From Gracilaria vermiculophylla (lineage: Eukaryota; Rhodophyta; Florideophyceae; Gracilariales; Gracilariaceae): a stretch of 64,000 bases of DNA. Positions 55,480-64,000 of this stretch are shown one piece after another (position 1 is the first letter of the stretch; each line of letters starts with the position of its first letter). Under the pieces are notes generated by a model that was not told where the DNA came from, made no database searches, and saw nothing but the letters and a program-made list of their open reading frames with translations. The stretch spans positions 115,064 to 179,063 of the forward strand of contig JAHNZQ020000049.1 in NCBI GenBank assembly GCA_019155205.2. The letters are read 5' to 3'. The position numbers and the translations under genes are program-made.

Positions 55480-56770
55480 AAGTCTGTTTCAAAAATATAG
55501 GACACCTAGCATTTTGATGCAAATCATCAACTTTAGTACTGCAGGCCTATGCAAACCAGTTTTTGAAAAATGTTAAGTTAAAAAATCGTTTCAAAATGAT
55601 AGGACACTTTACTTCAAACGGTCATTATCTCTTGTTCAATAATTGATTTTTGCACCTTTTTTCTGGATTTTACTAATACAACGCTTTGGCATTGAATCTA
55701 TGTAAGAATCTATACTTGAACTATTGATAGTTTTCCAGCAATTTTCAATACAAGTGTTTAAATCAGAAACTGTATTAAACTGCCTGTCATGGCCATAAAC
55801 CATCCTAGCTAGTAAACCCCAGACGTTTTCAATAGGGTTTAAATCCGGCGATCGCGCTGACCACTGCATGACATTCATGCCAAGCTCAGAGAATCAATCT
55901 TTCATGAAAATAGAGGTGTGTACTGCAGCGTTATCTTGCTGAAAAAGAAAATCATTTCTATGCAAGCAATATGCAAATGGTAACAGGTAGTTGTATAGAA
56001 CATTCTGATACCCTTCCGAATTCATATTACCTTCACTAAAAGCAATATCAGTTGTACCTTTATTAGAGATTCCAGCCCACACCATAACAGAAGCTTCACC
56101 TGAATGCCTGGATGTGAAAGTCCTCTTTTCTTTCCTCAGATCATGCCAATAATACTTAAAGCAATCTGGTCCGTCTAAATTGAACTTCTTTTCATCTGAG
56201 AATATAACATCTTTCCACTCATTTTAACAGCAAGCTATCTGCGCACACCATGCAACGCAATTTGCTTTATGGTGGTCCTGCAAAACGAATGTTATCTTCA
56301 TCTTTACGAATCGATACAAATTTGTTTGTTTGATTGCTCGCCATACTGTTGATTTTGAGACTTGTTTAGGCAATGCTTTTGCAATTTTTGTGCACGATGC
56401 ACTTCCCCGCGATAGTTCGCGCTTTATACGCCTCTCATCAGCTGGTTTCAGAAGGTTTGGGCGTCCAGGGGAACGTTTAAATCCATGTTTTGTCGGAGTT
56501 GATAGAAAAGATGCTACAACATGACGCGAACGGCCGAGTTTTTTAGCAATATTGAACACGTTGTGTCCTTCTGCTTTATCTTTAAGGATTCGGTGCTGTT
56601 CTGAAAGCGAAAGAGGACTTCCTCTCGCCATAACTGAGGGATACTACGGAATTTCCTATACTTTTGAAACGCGTTTTTGATGGTAGTAACGAAGGGGGGT
56701 GGCTGCAGTAGGCAAAAATCCATATTTTGGCTCGCTTTTTCAGTGTCCTATATTTTTGAAACGCGCACAA
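55480..56770. mobile_element. Tc1/mariner element with IR/DR ends
   Basis: 1291 bp flanked by TA (55478-55479 and 56771-56772). Each end carries two copies of a ~20-base repeat, inverted between ends: 55486-55505 and 55588-55607 at the left, 56651-56670 and 56743-56762 at the right. The outer copies are identical (gtttcaaaaatataggacac). This double arrangement is the IR/DR structure known from Sleeping Beauty-type Tc1 elements. The transposase lies on the minus strand between the inner repeats. Confidence 0.85.
55636..56631 (-). pseudogene. Tc1-like DD34E transposase with two nonsense codons
   Basis: 331 codons from ATG 56631, in one frame, interrupted by TAA at 56224-56226 and TGA at 55894-55896 (the latter where related proteins usually have Trp). 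The N-terminal helix-turn-helix region starts MARGSPLSLSEQHRILKDKA and has the GRPNLL AT-hook-like GRP box. Catalytic residues are all visible: Asp in FSDEKKFNLDG, Asp in FQQDNAAVHTS, and Glu in SPDLNPIENVWG, with 34 positions between the second Asp and the Glu (counting the stop). Only two point mutations separate it from an open frame, so its inactivation looks recent. Confidence 0.85.
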
Positions 56771-56772
56771 TA

Positions 56773-59506
56773 ACACATTCAACACAAGGATTTATCTGGG
56801 CATCGTGCACGAAAAAACATGGGCGGGAGAAAATGGGTTGGGAAATGTTTGGATAAGTCGCTAATTCTGGACTAATTAAACTAGTAACAAATTAAAGAAT
56901 TCTCGCTGCATTAGTTTAGAGATACAACGAACATCATAATTAGGGGCCAGTGTTGGTATGCGCAGGTGAAAAAAATTTTCAACCGATGCAATAAGACTTT
57001 GTTACAAACGTCTTTGACGATAATACGTAGCTTTTCTACAGCACACTATGGTAAATGTAATGCATTCTGTATCGAAAAATAACTATTATTCTAACCATAA
57101 GGTAGCCATTAACTCTTTTCTCAAGACTACTATTACCTAGAGGCTTCTACAAAATGATCGTATTTGTTCCGCTGCGCAGAGAGCTGTGCGCTTGATGTGG
57201 TAATATATTTCACATCATGAAGCAGTTGTCTACATTGCTTTTCACAACGCTAAACTATAAAAATGTTTTGGATAAAATTGGGAAATGGTTGTGTCATGAC
57301 ATAGATTTTCCAAGAAACGTAAAAGTAGGAGTGACTTGGAGAATCGAGTACAAATGTACTTTTCCCAAAGATACAAGTGACTCGGCACGACACAGTAAAA
57401 TTAAGCAGAAATCGAAGGCGATGGCCATTTTGGCTGCGAAGAGCACATAAAGTATGACTTTCAGCGCACCGGGCAGCCGCATAATTGGCCCCCTTGTGCC
57501 CGAAATCGGAATTCGGAGGTGGATGAACATTCGAAAGGTACGAAGGCGCAAAAATTAACGTGGTCGAATGTTGCGCATCGCAGCGGCCGCGCGTGGCTGT
57601 GCACCGCAGGAAAGCCGGGTCGGCTGGTGGAAAACAGCGTTGGCACGTGTGTGCGTTGCTCCTCTTTTTTTTTATTCATCGGGAGGGGTGCTGCGCTTTG
57701 TTCGACGCCAGCGAGCTCACTGGCTGCGTTGTGTGGGCGACGGTGGCCGCTTGCAGGGAAGATGAAAGCTGTGCGGCTCTGCGGCTGTGCAGCACCCTCG
57801 AACTTCACGCAGCGCGCGATGGGCGTGGCGACTCGCTGCGCCCTTCACTGAGGGTCGTTTGCGGGTCGGCGTCACAGTCAGAAACAAGATGGTTTGAAGG
57901 ATGTGGAACGATGACTTGACAACACCATTGGCAACTCTCGGTCCATTTTGCGAGAAGACTTGGTCACGGATTACTCTACAAGAGGAAAAATTATACTGAA
58001 GCTTGGTGGCATGAAAAGCAGTTGGTGCACCTAAACAGACACGAAAGATTTCAAACACTGGTTGCTGATTGGAGGATGAACTTCGGGGGCATACAGAGCA
58101 CACAGTAATAAATCGAGGCGTGATCTGGTACATCCTGCCGATGCTCGCCAGCACCGATGGAACACAATCTGAACAGATTTTATCCCTCTTTTCATTGCTG
58201 ACCTATTCCTAATGGTCGATTATCCGCATCAGTAATACATCCGCAGATTGCGCTTGCCCCACAGAGAGATGGGGAAAAGGCTGACCAGCACGTATCCTCG
58301 CCATAGGTGCGTTTGGTGATTCTCGTGTTCTGTGTGGAAATAAAGTAGATAATAAGCGTCCTGCAACCCAAGGTAGAGTACATGTTTTCTATTCATATCA
58401 ATACCCCATGTATTTTGAAGTGCTCTTCTAATGAGAAGCTGACCTCATTTCTGTCTACGACAGACTTTCCCGCCGTGTTGGAGTCATTCTTGCGACGGCA
58501 GTTGGGTTGCAATAGCGTTCTTCTCTGTCGCTGAACAGTGTGCCCATCTGACTGTACCCGAGTACGTCACTGCGAGTCAAAACCGTTTCGGCGTATGCAA
58601 ATTCGTTGCGTAGCACCAACTTCTTACACCCAACGATATCTCCGATATCTCCGGCAATTGTTTGAGAGCTCGTATCGCATGCAGTTCTGTGGGCGTGCGA
58701 GCGAACGGAGCGCCCTGAGCTCACCTTGCTTGTGTCGCCCGGCGCGCTGTCGTCGATTCGTCTGCTGAGTGTGACGTGGAGGCTGATAACTGCTGTACGT
58801 CGTCGTGCGTCATGATGATTCGTGCGACGTCGTGGCTTACAGTATTGTCGCGCTTGGTGCTGCAATCGAACGTCCATTGCCAACTGTGTGCGTCGGTCGT
58901 TGAGGGACACTGCACATCGCCCAAAGTCAAATTCTACAGTTTTTCCCAATGCCATGACCTCCAACGAGAGCTTTTTTTCTTCAACCGCATGCTTCAGTGT
59001 GCCGCCGCGACCAATCAGCACATGGATGTGCCAACTCGGTACAGCTGTAGTCTTCCACTACCCTCTCTTTCTGAGCTGAACAAATGCACATTTGAGCCGC
59101 ATCAAAATTTGTATCGCTGTCGTGGCGCACATGCAACAATGCGCAAAGCACCCAAAAGCGATGATTCATTCACGTTACGTAAGGCTAGTGCAAGTATTTA
59201 TCGGCTGTGTTGTTGGCAACAATGACCAAATGCCCTTCTCGAGAGTCCTGAACCCCACTGGCTGCATGCGTTTCATCCCAACAGTCCCGTCTCCAGACTT
59301 TTCCGACCAGCTTCAACCAAGCGTCGTTCCGTACAGCATCAGCTTACTTGCCCTCGTCGCGTTTGGAAAACCCAAGGCTTTCATGTTCACCCTCTTGTTC
59401 CTCCTCTTTCTGCCCATTTTTACCTTCTCTTCATCCCGCAGCGCCACACAACAACCTTTGTTGGCATTCAAACCCCTTCTCTTTCAGCGCATTAACTATA
59501 ATCGTC
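56773..59506. other. Intergenic with doubtful frames
   Basis: A short ATG frame at 57217-57450 (+) and a minus-strand ATG frame at 58955-58455 (167 codons, ends RRESLS) are the longest plausible ones; neither has a recognisable domain. GC is higher at 57.5-58.0 and 58.5-59.0 kb. The 200 bases before 59507 are pyrimidine-rich (cctcttgttcctcctctttc and similar), probably the leader of the downstream gene. Confidence 0.35.
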
Positions 59507-60973
59507 ATGGACGCGTCGAACGCCAAAACGACAACACTTTTGTTGGATGGTCTTGACTTCACTCCAGAATTCACGCTATCCACTATTCAATTCGGAAATG
59601 AGGCACTTAATACTGTCACCACGTCTCTGCTCACCGCGTTGATAATCGCCAATCTTGTGAGCATCATCAATCGATTGATACTGTTGACTCGCCCCGACGT
59701 GTTCAACTACCGCTCGTATGCGCGGTCACACGTTTTCCAAAATTCAGACGACCCGTTGCGAATCTGGTCCTGGATGCGTGGATGGTACGACTTTCGAGCC
59801 AACGGCCCCCGTGCTACGAGTCCTCTGCATTACCGAATTTCTAAACGCCTTCTTCTCGTGCCGCTTTGTGCTCGCATTGCCGTACTTGTCGTGACCATTG
59901 GGTCGATTGCGTTGGCATTGCCGTATGAAAAGCGTCTTGATGCTTGCAGTCGTGGGGATTACTCATTAACTCAGGAAGACGTTGTTGCACGCCCTATTGT
60001 AAAGCAACAGGACTTACTGCGAGTATGTTACCCTATACCTCTCAAATCGGATCTCGGTGCGGTAAGATCGACAGCCTCTTATTGTTCGTTCAGTTTGTCC
60101 CCTGGTGATGTGAATGAAATGGCCAACCTCGTGAAAGTTCTTGAAACCACCTCGACGGGCAGATTAGTAGCTGCGGCTTATTCTCCAAATACTGGGGTGA
60201 TGTTGTCGATTATTGCCTCGGGCCAATTGCTTCAGGCTTCTGCTTCATTTATAGAATGGAGAACTGAAAACGGCGATTTCTACCACTCTTTGCTTTCGAG
60301 CTGGGACGGTCAAAGATTCATCGAAGCAATTACCGTTGGTTTGAGCTTTGCGATGAATGAGACATGCAAGAGTGTAGGAATCACAGAACAGAAAGATTCC
60401 AATTTTGTATTCAGTGTTGGGTTTGTTGATTGCGCTTTTAACGCCAACGAGGCATTCACGTATGTCACTGCATCAGTGAGAGAGAGTATGCGCTTTCGAA
60501 AACAAAAACAGACTGCTCTTCGTGTCCTCGACAAGGGTGATGAGATGTCCGAAGCAAGGCAGACTTGCCCAGTTGATGTCACCGTCCAACGGCCGATGAT
60601 CAACATCGTACCGCTGCTCGTCGGCCTCACGCTGGCGTTTTGCCTGAACGTGGCTGTGGGAGTGACCGTTTCACATCGCGGAAATGCGATGGACGCGGCC
60701 TTCCACCTTGTGCGGGAAGTATTGGGACATGATACAGGCGCCAATCCGCTGCAGGTGTCCGCGAGGGGCGACGACATCGAAAACGTTGCGCTGCGCAATC
60801 GTGTGTGCGCTGATGGGATTTCGGGGCACAAGGGATTCATGCATGGGCAAGGCGATACCGTCGTGGAGGAGTTTGACAGTAGACAGACGGCGGGGCGGTG
60901 CATGCAGGTGGCTCGCCGCGGCCTGCGCAATATGAACGAGATAGTGTCGGAGAAAGGAGGGAATGCGGTATGA
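59507..60973 (+). CDS. Multi-pass membrane protein with large ectodomain, unknown
   Basis: 488 residues from the first ATG in the frame. N-terminal membrane segment (SLLTALIIANLVSIINRLILL), a second one near residue 125-145 (LLVPLCARIAVLVVTIGSIALALP), then a ~250-residue extracellular-looking region with Cys (DACSRGDY, LLRVCYP, YCSFSL, TCKSVG, FVDCAFN, QTCPVD). A third segment (INIVPLLVGLTLAFCLNVAVGV) and a ~110-residue hydrophilic tail follow. No family is recognised. The ALRVLDKGDEM block just before the last membrane segment resembles RSKTLRVLDEH in the protein at 9044-9724, in the same relative position, which hints at a lineage-specific membrane family. Confidence 0.65.
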   Translation: MDASNAKTTTLLLDGLDFTPEFTLSTIQFGNEALNTVTTSLLTALIIANLVSIINRLILLTRPDVFNYRSYARSHVFQNSDDPLRIWSWMRGWYDFRANGPRATSPLHYRISKRLLLVPLCARIAVLVVTIGSIALALPYEKRLDACSRGDYSLTQEDVVARPIVKQQDLLRVCYPIPLKSDLGAVRSTASYCSFSLSPGDVNEMANLVKVLETTSTGRLVAAAYSPNTGVMLSIIASGQLLQASASFIEWRTENGDFYHSLLSSWDGQRFIEAITVGLSFAMNETCKSVGITEQKDSNFVFSVGFVDCAFNANEAFTYVTASVRESMRFRKQKQTALRVLDKGDEMSEARQTCPVDVTVQRPMINIVPLLVGLTLAFCLNVAVGVTVSHRGNAMDAAFHLVREVLGHDTGANPLQVSARGDDIENVALRNRVCADGISGHKGFMHGQGDTVVEEFDSRQTAGRCMQVARRGLRNMNEIVSEKGGNAV

Positions 60974-62069
60974 AAACGCTCGCGCACGATTATGTTGTGG
61001 GTTCAACAAGTGCATGACTGCTCGTGGTTTCGGGTGGAAGTGGGATGTGAACCAGGCAGGACTGCAACATCGCCGCGAGAGCTGTGTGCGGTCTGAACCC
61101 TGTGGTCTGAGCCGCGGCTGCTCATTCTGGAAGCGCGCTGCTTTGCTTGGGCAAGGTTCAAAGATACGCACGTGAAGGGCTTGGGACGTTCCTTCCTAAT
61201 AACATTCTAAGCGGCTTGTTATTGAAGGCAAATGGATCCCGCTAACTCAAGCACTCTCCCGGAAGGCACCTCGTGGTATTTGCAAGTGCTTTGCCACAGT
61301 TATTGGGTACCCCTAGGTACACAGTTAATATCACTAATGCAATGCGTGAGCGGTGGGACAAATGCAACGTGCACCAGCAGGAACAGGAATGGAGAATTGT
61401 GTTCGCAAGTTGCAATTGTCTGCAATTGCACAGCAACGAGGCTCCTATGGTTTTTGTCCTTTTTTTCCTGCACCAAAGCTGAACAACCCGCTTTTGTAAC
61501 CCTTCCCACCCATCACGGGTGCCATGCAATCCATTGACAAAGGTCACCGACGTTTTGAATACGTTTCCCTCAGCAAACCGAGACTCTTGATTTACTAGAA
61601 TTGCTGAGGTTGGCATGTTTTGACGAAGAAGTTTCAAACCCCGGTTAGATTGTCTTGCTACTACAACAGGGCTTGAATGAAAGAGATTTTGGCGAGTCAC
61701 AAGAATGAAAGCCATTTTTCTGTATTCACTGCACTTTAATGAATTTATAATATTTTCTGAAGCGGATGCCTTTGGTTTTGAAGGTCAGATTTTCAAAAAA
61801 GCAAGAAAGGCTTCGATTCGATTCCAAACCTGGTACAGTGCGCGGAACCTGAATAAGGCTACCGGATTCTTTCTTACTCTCACAATTTGTGGTAAAGAAA
61901 GAGGCTTTGTTGCAGTCTGTTATTTCAACTAAACAACAGTTGAAGTTGTGTAGCTTTGTAAAATACCAACTCTTTAGGTTTTACGCGAAGCGATAGAAAT
62001 CGTGAGAAAGAAGACAAAACCTTATTAAAATGCATAACAAGAATCACATTGATTTAACTCAATACTCTG
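60974..62069. other. Intergenic with two overlapping ATG frames
   Basis: 61232-61537 (+, 101 residues, Cys-rich: NATCTSRNRNGELC, CNC) and 61715-61242 (-, 157 residues) overlap on opposite strands. Neither has a signal peptide or known domain, so I call neither. Confidence 0.35.
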
Positions 62070-62600
62070 TCATTTCTCTCTTTTATTCCACAACTTTAAT
62101 ATAACGCTCTTGTAAGGACTTAAACAGCGTTTCCACGTTAAGTATTCATTAGTCAGCGCGTTCCAACAATCAATCACAACCTCAAACAACGTTTCAACGT
62201 CGTTAAAATGGCGCCGATTGGCATACAGTCGACGAGCCAATAGCCCCCAAATGTTCCCCATAATGCTGAAGTCTGGGGACTTCGCCGCCCATGAAAGTAA
62301 ATTAACATTGCAGTCTTCTATCCACTCTATTGTGTATACAGACCGATGTATAGAGACGCCATCGTTTTCAAATGGAAATGATTATTTGAGCATTTCAACT
62401 GCAAACTGCAGCATTTTCTTCTGGTACATTTTCTGGTACTTCTAAGAATCCATATACTTTTTGCGAACCACTAGTTTGCTGAAACCATAAAGCAAAGAAG
62501 CTTTCCATAACATGACAAAATCTTATTTTGATTTTTCTAAAACATGACTTCTTGGTTAACGATTTCATGCTTATAGTGAGCAAAACGATCTGAGACATCA
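62070..62600 (-). pseudogene. Tc1/mariner transposase relic, catalytic Glu lost
   Basis: The minus strand encodes the C-terminal third of a Tc1-like transposase: FENDGVSIHRS (second Asp box), AAKSPDFSIMGNIWGLLARR, then a helical tail ending WNKREK. The motif normally reading PIEN is IMGN here, so the catalytic Glu is Gly. It is clearly related to, but distinct from, the element at 55480-56770. Ends and target duplication are not recognisable. Confidence 0.7.
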
Positions 62601-62616
62601 TATTTGAGATTCTAAA

Positions 62617-63170
62617 TGTACTATAATGGATCCTAGGGTGATACGTTTATGTAGCTTTACGCCAGAACATTCATAAGAAGGTTTAGTATTTTATTAACTG
62701 AGCCTCGTGGTGCATTATTTGACCCACGTGTGTCACAGTATCTTTAAGGAACGGTAGAATTTAGATATATTTTAGTTCATTAGTGCAGGTAATTACTACA
62801 GTAGTGAGACCGACCGAGGTGGGCTCCCAGCACGGTACTGAATCTGCTGGTCAAGCTTTACATCTGAGGAAGTAAACAAAGGACCTTTGAGTCTTCTTTG
62901 ACTTTTTCCGGTTGGAAAATTTTGTCGAAAATCCTTCGATTTCCAAGCCGCCGATTCCCAGGTCACCTCGTTGCAGCGCCTGTAGGAGAAATGTCGGTCC
63001 AGTGAACCTCCCTCTACGCATGGTGCTGGCGGATCCCCTTTCAAAATTCCACCGCATCGGGACAGCGATTTCCGGAGACCGTTTTTAGGAACTCGCGCCT
63101 TTGGAGTCAGCAGGAACTGCTAACGGACATTCTGCGCTACCACCTTGAAAGGAAAACTGACGGTACCACT
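62617..63170 (-). repeat. Family A LTR, copy A5
   Basis: The reverse complement aligns along the whole family A LTR, from (a)gtggtaccg to about ggatccattatagtaca. No matching target duplication (ctaaa versus ctttt), so it is old or part of a larger element. Opposite in orientation to A4 and A6. Confidence 0.75.
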
Positions 63171-63486
63171 CTTTTCACAAACGAAAACAATTTATTTCCA
63201 CTGCTCTAAAGCGGAAGTCATTTTATGATGAGCTTATGTTTTGTTTTCTTTTTTGTAACTTTTCGTCATCATTGGTACGGATATCAATCTTTATATATAA
63301 AATTCGGGACGTCTTGAAATGCAGGCCTGTTTTCGGGGTTATTCCCGTTAACAGAATTTTACCGAGGAATTCGTGTTCGGCGGTTAATATGACTATGTCT
63401 TGTGCAAGCAGTTGGCGGCACGCGTCTTGCACGCGTGGTATGGAGAAGTTCTGGGGCAATGAGTGCCTGAAATAGTGCACGGGAGG

Positions 63487-63911
63487 TGACCCAAATGTCT
63501 GGATATTTATTTATTTATTTATTTAGAATGCATCCTATTTAAATAGCAATATAGTACGTAAAGACGCGGTCGCTACCGCCGCCGCCCTCAGTAAACGATA
63601 AGCACGGTTCTGACTCTGAGCCTTCCGCAAACGCAGGTATTTTCCTCTCGCCAGGGATATCCCGTAGTGTACGGTTGCTCATCCGCCTTGTTCGCTGAGA
63701 ACGCCCATACTTGTGTATATTGCCAGTTTCCCTGTGCTCGCTCTTTATATAAGAATCTTTAAACTTTCTATCGTTCGCCTCACGGCTTCCTCAATTTTGT
63801 CCCACCTCGGTAGGACATTCTTCACCTTGTGGATCGCGCGACTCGCACTCCCCCTTTCTTTTCCATCTTTTTTCTTCAAACAGACACCGCACACCCATTC
63901 ACCCACCTCGT
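63487..63911 (+). repeat. LTR-like repeat family B, copy B2
   Basis: Aligns with the reverse complement of 53098-52680, starting TGACCCAA. It has an expanded tattt microsatellite near 63506-63523 (tatttatttatttatttatt). A TATATAAG core-promoter-like site is at 63746-63753. Family A copy A6 interrupts or follows it at 63912. Confidence 0.6.
63744..63753 (+). promoter_or_regulatory. TATA-like site in LTR family B
   Basis: TTTATATAAG inside B2. The homologous site in B1 reads ccttatgcaagg and has lost the motif. An LTR promoter is expected near here. Confidence 0.4.
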
Positions 63912-64000
63912 TGTGGTACGGTCAGTTATCCTTTCGAGGCGATAGCGCACAATTTCTGTTAGGAGTTTTTGATCACTCTAAAGGTGCGAGTTCCTAAAGG
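63912..64000 (+). repeat. Family A LTR, copy A6 (cut by window end)
   Basis: Starts TGTGGTACGGTCAG and follows the family A consensus (tcctttcgaggcgatagcgcacaa, shown here only as landmark, and aggagtttttgatcactc) up to the window edge. Confidence 0.8.

Noticed and set aside
61232..61715. Two opposing ATG frames
   Set aside because: They overlap each other and neither shows a domain or signal peptide.
1..64000. CRISPR arrays, prokaryotic operons, rRNA genes
   Set aside because: No regularly spaced short direct repeats, ribosome-binding-site operons or rRNA-like sequence were seen on either strand.

Overview
This is eukaryotic nuclear DNA. Genes are sparse, mostly single-exon and separated by long AT-rich spacers. 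At least one gene has a canonical GTAAGT...CAG spliceosomal intron, and several have a TATAAA-like box 50-70 bases upstream of the ATG. Between the genes lies a dense layer of decayed transposons: Ty1/copia LTRs, a Ty3/gypsy chromovirus, a TRIM, piggyBac and Tc1/mariner. My best guess is a florideophyte red alga, because of the compact intron-poor genes, the secreted carbohydrate-related proteins and the heavy retrotransposon load. The sequence does not prove this, and another alga or a stramenopile remains possible. No organellar, bacterial or viral gene set is seen.

Layout. 1-0.66 kb and 8.03-8.69 kb are two diverged direct copies of one repeat. 2.5-4.0 kb: the C-terminal half of a DMT/EamA-type membrane transporter, broken by a 100-N assembly gap. 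5.2-6.35 kb: a secreted copper-monooxygenase-like (LPMO-like) gene with one intron. 9.0-10.3 kb: a GC-rich pair of convergent membrane-protein genes. 12.1-13.2 kb: a secreted protein built of about five long glycine-rich repeats; a smaller relative lies at 25.4-25.9 kb. 17.5-18.9 kb: a type II membrane glycosyltransferase of fucosyltransferase type. 19.6-19.9 kb: a small Tyr/Asn/Ser-rich protein. 21.1-21.7 kb: a secreted protein of unknown role. 28.1-28.6 kb: a Cys-rich single-pass membrane protein. 29.1-30.7 kb: a GC island with a 22-bp G-rich minisatellite. 30.7-31.3 kb: a secreted malectin-domain protein. 32.0-33.0 kb: a GNAT acetyltransferase. 59.5-61.0 kb: a large membrane protein of unknown role.

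Mobile elements. 35.4-36.7 kb: a non-autonomous Tc1 derivative. 37.05-39.3 kb: a gutted copia element with two LTRs (family A). 39.5-42.1 kb: an unidentified transposon relic. 42.2-47.5 kb: a minus-strand chromovirus (gag, protease, RT, integrase, chromodomain), itself invaded by a partial family A LTR and by an intact-looking 309-bp TRIM. 48.0-50.75 kb: a piggyBac transposase pseudogene facing a decayed KH-domain/Cys-domain ORF. 52.5-53.1 and 63.5-63.9 kb: LTR family B. 53.1-53.7 kb: a family A solo LTR with perfect 5-bp target duplication. 55.5-56.8 kb: a Tc1 element with IR/DR ends and a DD34E transposase holding two nonsense codons. 62.1-62.6 kb: a dead Tc1 relative. 62.6-63.2 kb and 63.9 kb to the end: two more family A LTRs.

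Many host genes here encode secreted or membrane proteins (LPMO-like, malectin, glycine-rich, glycosyltransferase). This suggests extracellular-matrix or cell-surface functions, but nothing shows that they are co-regulated.
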